Position numbers and translations under genes: made by a program. Positions 1 through 5,236 of a DNA stretch of 5,236 nt are shown one piece after another. The stretch is from Pseudomonadota bacterium (GTDB taxonomy: Bacteria; Pseudomonadota; Alphaproteobacteria; Acetobacterales; Acetobacteraceae). The stretch spans positions 1-5,236 of the forward strand of contig JAKCCP010000023.1 in NCBI GenBank assembly GCA_021841985.1, given 5' to 3'. The notes under the pieces are model-generated. The model did not search any database and had not been told where the DNA came from. It saw only the letters and a list, made by a program, of their open reading frames with translations. The first letter of the stretch is position 1; each line of letters starts with the position of its first letter.

Positions 1-706
1 TATCCTTCTGGCCTATCGCGCCGATCCATCGGCCCATGCGGTGGGCGAGATGGTCGACGTGACCCATCAGAGCGTGCTTCGGTGCTTGCGCCGGGCGGTG
101 CGGTTTGGCGTGATGGCCGCGCTCGACGACAGCCCACGGCCGGGAAAGGCGCCCGAGATCACCGCTGACGCCCGTGCCTGGCTGCTATCGCTGGCCTGTC
201 AGAAAGCCAAAGACTTGGGATATCCACAGGAACTCTGGACGACCCGGCTATTGGCGAGTCATGTGCGTGAGCACGCGAGGTCGCGGTTCTGCGCGCCGCG
301 GCTGCCACGGCAAGTGATGTCGCATCATCTCCTATGACGAGAAGCCGGGCATCCAGGCGATTGGCAACACCGCCCCCGATTTGCCGCCGAAGCCCGCGGT
401 TCATGCGGCCTTCGCACGCGACCATGAATACAAACGTTATGGCACATTGAGCCTGCTGGCCGGGATCGATCTGTTGACAGGCAAAGTGCACGCCTGCGTC
501 GAGGCGCGTCACCGATCGCGGGAATTCATCGGTTTCCTCAAGAAGATCGAGGCCGCTTATCCGACCGGCACCGCGATTAAGCTGACCCTCGACAACCACT
601 CGGCCCACACCTCGAAAGAAACTAAAGCGTGGCTCGCCACCCGGCCCGAAGGCCGCTTCGCCTTCATGTTCACACCTGGACCTACATGATCGGTGAGACC
701 GCGTGA
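1..706 (+). pseudogene. IS630-family transposase, decayed and 5'-truncated by the window edge
   Basis: This is a DDE transposase of the IS630 family, which cuts and pastes an element into TA dinucleotides; this copy must be inactive. The reading frame is open from base 2 and begins inside the N-terminal helix-turn-helix region, seen as VTHQSVLRCLRRAVRFG. It continues through the conserved GYPQELWTTRLLA to about base 276. The text then jumps to another frame (EVAVLRAAAATASDVA, bases 277-324), which in intact relatives lies roughly 50 residues further on. One missing base near 323 moves the frame again into IISYDEKPGIQAIGN and LLAGIDLLTGKVHACVE. The first catalytic Asp is at 336-338 and the second, in LDNHSAH, at 591-593. 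At 671-676 a second large deletion joins FMFTP directly to the C-terminal HTWTYMIGETA, ending at the stop 704-706. This removes the GSWLNLVEGFF region that carries the catalytic Glu. Family assignment is firm; deletion sizes are inferred from remembered homologues. Confidence 0.93.
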
Positions 707-710
707 TAGG

Positions 711-730
711 AGCCGTTTCATGGAAACGCT
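711..730. repeat. Small palindrome in the IS630 right end
   Basis: CGTTTC (714-719) and GAAACG (723-728) form perfect 6-base arms around the loop ATG. Outside them AG (711-712) can pair with CT (729-730), leaving C713 bulged. It lies between the transposase stop and the element's presumed end, so it probably belongs to the terminal inverted repeat region. It could also act as a weak hairpin between two convergent genes. It has no T-tract, so it is not a typical terminator. Confidence 0.6.
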
Positions 731-733
731 GTA

Positions 734-2449
734 CTAGTTACCCATGCGCCAGGGCGAGCGATCCGTCCAGGTCTGAAGAGCCGCCGCCGCCCAGGCCGTG
801 GTCTTGTCAATATGGCAGGCATTGCAGGCGTTCGGGATACCCAGCGCATCGGTCTCGGCCGGCGTGATGAAGCGGAATGTATGGCTGCTCACATTGATGT
901 CGGCGATGGTCTTTTCGATCTTTGGCATGTGGCAAGCGATGCAAGCACTGCCTGGACTGCCCGGCTTGTGATGAGTATGCGCTTCGATCGTTGTGGTATG
1001 AGGGCCGTTCTGCGTGTTTGGACCGTGACAGTCCTGACAAAGGGAACCGGCTGGCTTACGGAGCATTGCGTCGTTTTTCGACCCGTGCGGATCGTGGCAG
1101 CTAAAGCAGGTTACGCCGCGCGTATACATTAGGCTCTGCACGAAGTCGTTGCCTTGCATCCGGTTCTTGTGCGCCGTGCCGTCGGCGAAGTGATAGAAAT
1201 CGGTGTCGCCCAGGCGATGAACCTCCAGCTTCCAAAAATCGGCGAGGTTCAGCCCCATATGGAAGCCCACTGGCCAGTCGTAATATTTCCCCTCGACCGG
1301 GTTGCGCAGCGGACGGCCTTGCGAATGGCACTGGATACAGCTGTCATTGGCGTGGACATAGTCAAGGCGTGCCGGATTGATGATGTTCGCGCGCGTCGGG
1401 GCGGTTACGTGCGCGCTTCCCGGGCCATGACAGCGCTCGCAGCCGACATTCCACTCGGTCACGGTTTTAGTTTTGATATCATAATTAACTGAATGACAGC
1501 CATCGCAGAGCGGCCCGGTCGGGCGCTGCATATTGTCGGGCGGATAAAGAGATGCCCACCAGTCTTCGCCAATTTCGACGATGCTTTTGCGCCAAATCCG
1601 ATGATATATGTCCCACATCGCCGGCAGCACGAAATAATCATCGCCGATTTTCTTGAAATACCGCTGTTTCCATTTGCTGCCATAGACCAGGGCGATGTCG
1701 TCCTTGGAGAATTGCACCAGCGGGTCCGGCTTGGACAGGTCAGGAATGATCGCGTCGGGATGCGTGCGCGGGTCGCGCACGACATTGGCCATCCTGGTCT
1801 GCTGCCAACGGTCGTAGATGGCGAAATGGCAGGTCTTGCAGGCCGGCGAACCGACATAGTGGGCGCCGATGACAGCGTTATCCGGCATCGTGCCGCCGGT
1901 CATGCGCGCGGCGGGCGGTTCAGCCTGCGTCAACAGGCCGGTCGGTCCGGTGATGGGCGGCATCATCGCTGCGACCCGCGGCAGGTGCCGGAGATACGCG
2001 ACGACCTGCCAGAGCTGCTGATCCGGCATATTCCAAGCGGGCATGCCGGTGTTCCGGATGCCGTTGCGGATATAGTAGAAGAGTTCGCCATCCGTGAGGG
2101 ACGTGATGTTGATCGCCCGAAGGGCGGGAGGACGCGGGTACTCGCCGGAACCGATCTCGGTTCGACCACTTCCGTCATAGCCGTGGCAGATCTCGCATTT
2201 CTGCTTGAAGATCTCTTGGCCGGCAGTGATATCCGCAGGATCGGCTCCAAGGGGATTGGCCTGCGCTTTGGCCTGCTGCGGAACGCTGGCGCGCAGTAGC
2301 CATGTTGCGATCGCCACTTCGACCGCCGGCGGTTCTCTCCGTGCGCTGGACAGGCCGGGCAGCATGTTGCGCCATAATGCCCCGGCCGCGGCCATGGCCA
2401 CCACGATGGCAACTAAAAGCGCCACCGCAATGCGCTGGCGATGCGACAT
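734..2449 (-). CDS. Membrane-anchored multihaem c-type cytochrome (nine CXXCH sites)
   Basis: This is a 571-residue predicted periplasmic electron carrier or redox enzyme; its partner and substrate are unknown. From the chosen Met, residues 6-27 form one hydrophobic segment with no obvious cleavage site, so it is probably an uncleaved signal anchor. A class I cytochrome c domain follows, with haem site CEICH (85-89) and likely distal Met in GMPAW (136). A larger multihaem domain carries CKTCH (204), CDGCH (315), CERCH (337), CIQCH (371), CFSCH (448), CQDCH (471), CIACH (503) and CNACH (542). No CXXCK motif is present, so it is not a standard NrfA nitrite reductase. The start at 2449 was preferred to an in-frame ATG at 2524 because it places the hydrophobic anchor at the N terminus. 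The gene ends at the edge of the IS630 remnant; the ending SPWRMGN looks natural, though the last residue or two may come from the element. No cytochrome maturation or oxidase genes are in view. Confidence 0.93.
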   Translation of the reverse strand: MSHRQRIAVALLVAIVVAMAAAGALWRNMLPGLSSARREPPAVEVAIATWLLRASVPQQAKAQANPLGADPADITAGQEIFKQKCEICHGYDGSGRTEIGSGEYPRPPALRAINITSLTDGELFYYIRNGIRNTGMPAWNMPDQQLWQVVAYLRHLPRVAAMMPPITGPTGLLTQAEPPAARMTGGTMPDNAVIGAHYVGSPACKTCHFAIYDRWQQTRMANVVRDPRTHPDAIIPDLSKPDPLVQFSKDDIALVYGSKWKQRYFKKIGDDYFVLPAMWDIYHRIWRKSIVEIGEDWWASLYPPDNMQRPTGPLCDGCHSVNYDIKTKTVTEWNVGCERCHGPGSAHVTAPTRANIINPARLDYVHANDSCIQCHSQGRPLRNPVEGKYYDWPVGFHMGLNLADFWKLEVHRLGDTDFYHFADGTAHKNRMQGNDFVQSLMYTRGVTCFSCHDPHGSKNDAMLRKPAGSLCQDCHGPNTQNGPHTTTIEAHTHHKPGSPGSACIACHMPKIEKTIADINVSSHTFRFITPAETDALGIPNACNACHIDKTTAWAAAALQTWTDRSPWRMGN

Positions 2450-2460
2450 CGGTATGACCG

Positions 2461-2472
2461 CCCCTACCTCCT
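2461..2472 (-). promoter_or_regulatory. Purine-rich ribosome-binding region of the cytochrome gene
   Basis: Read on the minus strand the tract is AGGAGGTAGGGG. The AGGAGG (2467-2472) ends 17 bases before the preferred ATG at 2449, which is too far for ideal spacing. The GGGG (2461-2464) ends 11 bases before it, which is acceptable. No ATG, GTG or TTG sits at the ideal distance from AGGAGG. The preferred start therefore rests mainly on the membrane anchor that follows it. Confidence 0.45.
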
Positions 2473-2503
2473 GACCATGTTGAGAGAGGTGAATGCGGCG
2501 TGC

Positions 2504-2568
2504 AAGCCCCTTTGCCAGCTGCATCGCCGCGCCATGCGCCAGATATGCGCAAGGAACAGAAGGGGCTT
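2504..2568. repeat. Nested inverted repeat in the cytochrome leader
   Basis: AAGCCCCTT (2504-2512) and AAGGGGCTT (2560-2568) are perfect 9-base arms separated by 47 bases. Inside them, on the minus strand, TGCGC and GCGCA form a second small stem around the loop ATATCTG. The structure lies 55-119 bases upstream of the cytochrome start, in the 243-base non-coding gap after the PdxA gene. It may be a leader RNA fold, an operator or chance; on the plus strand the right arm runs into TTTT, giving a weak terminator look. I see no convincing promoter hexamers or FNR-type box elsewhere in this gap. Confidence 0.4.
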
Positions 2569-2692
2569 TTCGCGTTGTCCGTGGTTGCGCGCCTCCCAGG
2601 GCACCATGGCCATCGAGGGATGGAGCCCTGTTGCCGAATATCTATGGCGAAGCGGCGCCATGGCGTACTGCGACATCATGCCGCCGCATGGG

Positions 2693-3769
2693 TCACGGGA
2701 TAACACTGGCTGATCCTCCCGGCTTCGCCTCAGAGCGCGGCGCACATGGCGCCAGTCGGATGGCGAAGTCGATGGCTTCGAGCAGGCTGGTCTCGCTCGC
2801 GATGCCTTTTCCGGCGATGTCGAAGGCGGTGCCATGATCGACCGACGTGCGCACGATCGGCAGGCCCAGCGTGATGTTCACCCCGCTCAGCGCCTGCCAC
2901 CGCCCGCTGGCGGGATCGACCGAGAAGCCGAGCAGCTTGATCGGAATATGCCCCTGGTCGTGATACATCGCGACCACCGCGTCATACTGCCCGGCGCGCA
3001 GCTTGACGAACACGGTATCACCCGGCACCGGGCCGATGACATCGAAACCCTCAGCGCACAACGCGGCGATGGTCGGCGCCGAAATCTCGATATCCTCACG
3101 CCCGAAAAGCCCGCCCTCGCCGGCATGCGGGTTAAGCGCGGCGACCGCAATGCGCGGCTTGGCGATGCCGAGGACACGGAGCGCCGCGGCGGTCAGCTCG
3201 ACGACCCGGCGCAGCCGCTCGGGCGTCAGCCGCCCTGGCACATCGGCAAGCGCGGCATGGGTGGAGACATGGCTCACCCGCATGCCGCCATGCGCCAGCA
3301 TCATCACTGAATCCCGCGCCCCGGTGAGCGCGGCGAGCAGCTCGGTATGACCGGCAAAATGATGGCCGGCGAGGTTGAGCGCTTCCTTGTTCAGCGGCGC
3401 CGTGCAGATGGCATCGATGCGGCCGGCCAAGGCAAGGCGCACGGCGAGGGCGACGGCATTATAGGCGAGGTCTCCGGCCACCGCCGACACCACCCCCGGT
3501 GCGATCGCCGTCGCCGCCGGACCGGCCTCGATGAAGGCGAGTTCGGGCCAAACCGCCGCTTCGGCAGAGACATAATCCGCGCGATCCGGCAGGCCGAGCC
3601 GCGTCGCGGTCGCGCGGTAGGTCTGGCCGCAGCCGATCACGCTCAGCGTCAGTTCGCCCAGCGCCAGTCGCTGCCGCAGCCGTTCGGCCGCCTTGAGAAT
3701 AATTTCGGGGCCGATGCCAGCGGGATCCCCCATGGTGATGGCGATGCGGGGCGCAACAGGGCAGGGCAG
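2693..3769 (-). CDS. pdxA2: PdxA-family dehydrogenase, probably the PdxA2 type (4-phospho-C4-sugar-acid dehydrogenase)
   Basis: This is an NAD-dependent metal enzyme related to 4-hydroxythreonine-4-phosphate dehydrogenase. Next to a DUF1537 kinase, PdxA2 proteins oxidise and decarboxylate D-threonate- or D-erythronate-4-phosphate to dihydroxyacetone phosphate. Numbering from the ATG at 3733, MGDPAGIGPE opens the protein, TAPLNKEAL is at 111-119, and the three metal-binding histidines fit VSTHAAL (159), NPHAGEGG (203) and MYHDQGH (258). VNITLGLPIVRTSVDHGTAFD (285-305) closes the active site. A segment FSVDPASGRWQALSG (270-284) is longer than in E. coli PdxA; I recall it in alphaproteobacterial PdxA2-like proteins. 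Starting at that ATG would cut off the first beta strand, whose codons (RIAIT) lie just upstream in frame. The frame is open back to a stop but contains no ATG, GTG or TTG; the CTG at 3767-3769 gives a complete 358-residue protein. A true PdxA for vitamin B6 synthesis remains possible if it is the only copy in the genome. Confidence 0.9.
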   Translation of the reverse strand: MPCPVAPRIAITMGDPAGIGPEIILKAAERLRQRLALGELTLSVIGCGQTYRATATRLGLPDRADYVSAEAAVWPELAFIEAGPAATAIAPGVVSAVAGDLAYNAVALAVRLALAGRIDAICTAPLNKEALNLAGHHFAGHTELLAALTGARDSVMMLAHGGMRVSHVSTHAALADVPGRLTPERLRRVVELTAAALRVLGIAKPRIAVAALNPHAGEGGLFGREDIEISAPTIAALCAEGFDVIGPVPGDTVFVKLRAGQYDAVVAMYHDQGHIPIKLLGFSVDPASGRWQALSGVNITLGLPIVRTSVDHGTAFDIAGKGIASETSLLEAIDFAIRLAPCAPRSEAKPGGSASVIP

Positions 3770-3777
3770 CGCGGTCT

Positions 3778-3782
3778 CCTCC
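3778..3782 (-). promoter_or_regulatory. Shine-Dalgarno that supports a CTG start for the PdxA gene
   Basis: On the minus strand this reads GGAGG, within CGGAGGAGACC. It ends 8 bases before the CTG at 3767-3769, which is ideal spacing, and about 44 bases before the first ATG at 3731-3733, where it could not serve. No ribosome-binding sequence is evident immediately before that ATG. The placement is the main evidence for non-ATG initiation here. Confidence 0.7.
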
Positions 3783-3818
3783 GATCGGGTGCTCTTGCGG
3801 ACAAGTTAGCCGTCTTGC

Positions 3819-4883
3819 TCAGCGTGCGTCAAAACCCCGGACACGCCCGAACAGCCAGGCGAGCGTATCGGCCGCGCCAAAAGCACCCGATTTCGAAACC
3901 AGCCGCACCCCCTCCCACGCGCCCGCGCCGAGCCGGGCGCAGGGAATGCCCGGCATCATTTCGGCCTCGACGGTAAGATGGCCAACCCCGAGTGCGGCGC
4001 ATACCGCGCGCAGGGTCTCCCCGCCGGCAACGATCAGGCTGCCCGGCGGGGGCAGCGCTGGCAGCGTGCGGGCAAGCACGGCGGCGATGCGCCGCGCCGC
4101 GTCCGGCGCTGCCGTCTCCGCCGGGATGGCAATCCCGAGCAGGACGCCGCCCGAGGCGGCGAGCGCCTGGCGGATGCGCGCTGGCTCGTCGGGGTCGCCC
4201 CTCAGCATCAGCGCCGGGCGGCCGGTAACGTGCTCGAAAGCGCGGCGCTGCGCCAGCGCCACCGGATGGCGGGAGCCGATCACGCCAAGTGCCGGCCCCG
4301 GCAATGCCTCCCGGCGCGGCACCGCCACGCCGGCGAGCGCGCGGGCGAGGCCGGCGGTGCCGCACCAGAGAACCGGCGGCGCCATCGCGCGTCCCGCGGC
4401 AACCAGTGCCCGAAGATCTTCATCGCTCTCGGCATCGCGGAGCGCGAACGGAACGCCCGCCGCCGCGAGCGCCCGGGCGGGATCCTTTGGCAGCATCTCC
4501 CAGCCGCCGCGCGCCGCGCGCAGCCATTGCTGCCCCTCCCGGGTGATGCGGCCCTGGGCGGGAAAGGCCGGGGCTAGGATCACCTGGCGGAAATAGCCGC
4601 GCCGCCATAAGGCTCCCAGCATCGCCGCCCAATGGCCACGCAGCAGGCTATCGATCTTGAGGAAAGCGATCTCGGCGCTTTCCAGCACAGGCGCTGCCGC
4701 TTGCACGGCAGCGACCGCGGCGCTCTCGCTGCCATCGCGACAGCCGAGATCGAGCGCCGCGGCGGCGCCCTGCGGCGTCTCGCCAAGAAATATCCGCACT
4801 CCGTCCACCGCGCCCGAAAAAGCGACCGCGCTGTCAAGCGCGCCGGTCAGGTCATCGGCCAGCAGCCGGAGTTTTGCCGTCAT
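3819..4883 (-). CDS. Four-carbon acid-sugar kinase (DUF1537 family), compact form
   Basis: This 354-residue ATP-dependent kinase is predicted to phosphorylate a C4 sugar acid such as D-threonate or D-erythronate, the step before the PdxA2 reaction. Family motifs in order are LLADDLTGALDSA (7-19), KIDSLLRGHW (76-85), APAFPAQGRIT (104-114), CGTAGLA (174-180), IGSRHPVALAQ (202-212), VAGGETLRAV (285-294), PGIPCARLGAG (311-321) and SKSGAFG (330-336). The first motifs belong to the substrate-binding N-terminal domain and the glycine-rich later ones to the nucleotide-binding domain. Members I recall are about 420 residues, so this one is short; the segment after GRIT looks compressed while both domains' motifs remain. 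ATG at 4883 was chosen over one at 4955 because MTAKLRLLADD matches the family start. No clear Shine-Dalgarno precedes it. It is upstream of the PdxA gene with 49 bases between, so the two are probably cotranscribed. Substrate choice cannot be read from the sequence; the name DtnK or OtnK is therefore withheld. Confidence 0.9.
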   Translation of the reverse strand: MTAKLRLLADDLTGALDSAVAFSGAVDGVRIFLGETPQGAAAALDLGCRDGSESAAVAAVQAAAPVLESAEIAFLKIDSLLRGHWAAMLGALWRRGYFRQVILAPAFPAQGRITREGQQWLRAARGGWEMLPKDPARALAAAGVPFALRDAESDEDLRALVAAGRAMAPPVLWCGTAGLARALAGVAVPRREALPGPALGVIGSRHPVALAQRRAFEHVTGRPALMLRGDPDEPARIRQALAASGGVLLGIAIPAETAAPDAARRIAAVLARTLPALPPPGSLIVAGGETLRAVCAALGVGHLTVEAEMMPGIPCARLGAGAWEGVRLVSKSGAFGAADTLAWLFGRVRGFDAR

Positions 4884-4994
4884 GGCGCACCAGATCAGGA
4901 TCAGAAAACGGCAAATTGTCGCAAAACCGCGCGGCAAGAGCCAGAGCCAACGCATCCCACCCCGGCGCGGCTCTCTTTACGGGCGAAACCCGGC

Positions 4995-5023
4995 TTGCAG
5001 TCTCGATCACCCGCGCCTAAGAG
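4995..5023 (+). promoter_or_regulatory. Possible promoter of the tRNA-Glu gene
   Basis: TTGCAG (4995-5000) is followed after exactly 17 bases by TAAGAG (5018-5023). The first is a fair -35 match, but the -10 is only a moderate match to TATAAT. Transcription would start near 5029-5031, a few bases before the mature tRNA. The intervening GCACGCGG is GC-rich, as in discriminators of stringently controlled stable-RNA promoters. The 151-base gap from 4884 to 5034 must also hold any promoter for the divergent kinase gene, for which I see no convincing hexamers. Confidence 0.45.
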
Positions 5024-5034
5024 GCACGCGGCCC

Positions 5035-5110
5035 GTCCCGTTCGTCTAGAGGCCCAGGACACCAGCCTTTCACGTTGGTAACACGGGTTCGAATCCCGTA
5101 CGGGACGCCA
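5035..5110 (+). tRNA. tRNA-Glu (anticodon TTC), CCA encoded
   Basis: A complete 76-base cloverleaf can be folded by hand. The acceptor stem GTCCCGT (5035-5041) pairs with ACGGGAC (5100-5106), followed by discriminator G and CCA. The D stem is GTCT/GGAC, with a final T-G wobble pair. The anticodon stem CCAGC/GTTGG encloses the loop CTTTCAC, giving anticodon TTC at 5069-5071, which reads GAA and GAG. The T stem ACGGG/CCCGT encloses the standard TTCGAAT loop. All helices are intact, so it should be functional. It is transcribed away from the kinase gene. Confidence 0.97.
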
Positions 5111-5134
5111 AGCAATTTCAATGAGTTAGCGCCG

Positions 5135-5174
5135 TTTTGCGTAAGAGGGGCAAAAGTGTGGGCACGCAGGTGCC
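5135..5174. repeat. Two short hairpins just downstream of tRNA-Glu
   Basis: TTTTGC (5135-5140) pairs with GCAAAA (5150-5155) around nine bases. GGCAC (5161-5165) pairs with GTGCC (5170-5174) around GCAG. GCACGC also occurs twice directly (5162-5167 and 5175-5180). Neither stem has a T-tract on the plus strand, so they are poor terminators. Phrases such as GCAAAAGTGTGGGCAC resemble what I recall next to tRNA-integrated elements, where they may act as integrase arm sites. The remaining bases to 5236 show no recognisable gene. Confidence 0.4.
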
Positions 5175-5236
5175 GCACGCTCTGAACGCCAACGATCGAA
5201 TGGATGACGGGAACGCAAACCTTGGTGCGGGCGCCG

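Larger units (their letters stand above)
1..733 (+). mobile_element. Right part of an IS630-family insertion sequence remnant
   Basis: The element comprises the broken transposase and about 27 bases of non-coding right end. Its left end lies outside the window. The exact right boundary cannot be fixed without the other terminal inverted repeat. IS630 elements insert at and duplicate TA, and a TA occurs at 732-733, directly before the stop codon of the convergent cytochrome gene. A boundary a few bases to the right, using TAG at 735-737 as part of the element end, is equally possible. Confidence 0.75.

Noticed and set aside
159..608. 149-codon minus-strand open frame across the transposase remnant
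   Set aside because: It is antisense to the clearly recognisable IS630 reading frames and has no family resemblance.
1493..2299. 268-codon open frame on the plus strand
   Set aside because: It lies wholly antisense to the cytochrome gene, whose haem motifs fix the coding strand; the translation has no recognisable domain.
734..2449. Cytochrome as an NrfA-type nitrite reductase
   Set aside because: No CXXCK haem site is present and there is an extra class I cytochrome domain; overall order of motifs does not fit.
2464..2685. Possible small protein of about 70 codons on the minus strand in the gap between the PdxA and cytochrome genes
   Set aside because: The frame starts inside or just after the PdxA gene, has no ribosome-binding site, overlaps the inverted repeat and shows no recognisable domain.
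3347..4596. Several 200-codon open frames on the plus strand over the PdxA and kinase genes
   Set aside because: They are Arg/Ala/Gly-rich antisense shadows expected in very GC-rich DNA, opposite genes with clear family motifs.
4980..4992. CGGG-CGAAA-CCCG hairpin upstream of the tRNA
   Set aside because: Only four base pairs and no T-tract on either side; likely chance in GC-rich DNA.
5200..5236. ATG codons at 5200 and 5204 open to the right edge, possibly an integrase start
   Set aside because: Only about 11 codons are visible, with no ribosome-binding site and no match to an integrase N terminus.

Overview
The window is 5.2 kb of GC-rich bacterial DNA, most likely from an alphaproteobacterium. 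Base composition, the type of IS630 transposase and the form of the tRNA-Glu all fit that group. A sphingomonad would fit, but this is a weak inference from memory of similar sequences.

Layout, left to right. Positions 1-733 hold the 3' part of a dead IS630-family insertion sequence. Its transposase (+ strand) continues beyond the left edge and has lost two internal blocks plus one base, including the segment that should carry the catalytic glutamate. Its right end abuts the stop codon of a convergent gene at 734-2449 (- strand). That gene encodes a membrane-anchored c-type cytochrome with nine CXXCH haem sites: one in an N-terminal class I cytochrome c domain and eight in a larger multihaem domain. 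A 243-base non-coding stretch (2450-2692) separates it from the next genes. This stretch contains a nested inverted repeat and the cytochrome's purine-rich ribosome-binding region.

The next two genes, also on the - strand, form a likely two-gene operon: a DUF1537-family four-carbon acid-sugar kinase (3819-4883), then a PdxA-family dehydrogenase (2693-3769), 49 bases apart. By analogy with characterised DUF1537/PdxA2 pairs, the kinase would phosphorylate a C4 sugar acid such as D-threonate or D-erythronate. The dehydrogenase would then oxidise and decarboxylate the product to dihydroxyacetone phosphate. The PdxA reading frame has no ATG, GTG or TTG far enough upstream to give a complete protein. 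A CTG codon placed 8 bases after a GGAGG is the best start.

On the right, a complete tRNA-Glu(TTC) with encoded CCA runs on the + strand (5035-5110), with a plausible promoter just upstream. The last 126 bases contain two short hairpins and no clear gene. They resemble the flank of a tRNA used as an integration site, but no integrase is visible.

I see no clearly new multi-gene system. The points most worth checking are the CTG start of the PdxA gene, the nine-haem cytochrome with no known partner, the unusually short DUF1537 kinase, and the deletion structure of the transposase remnant.
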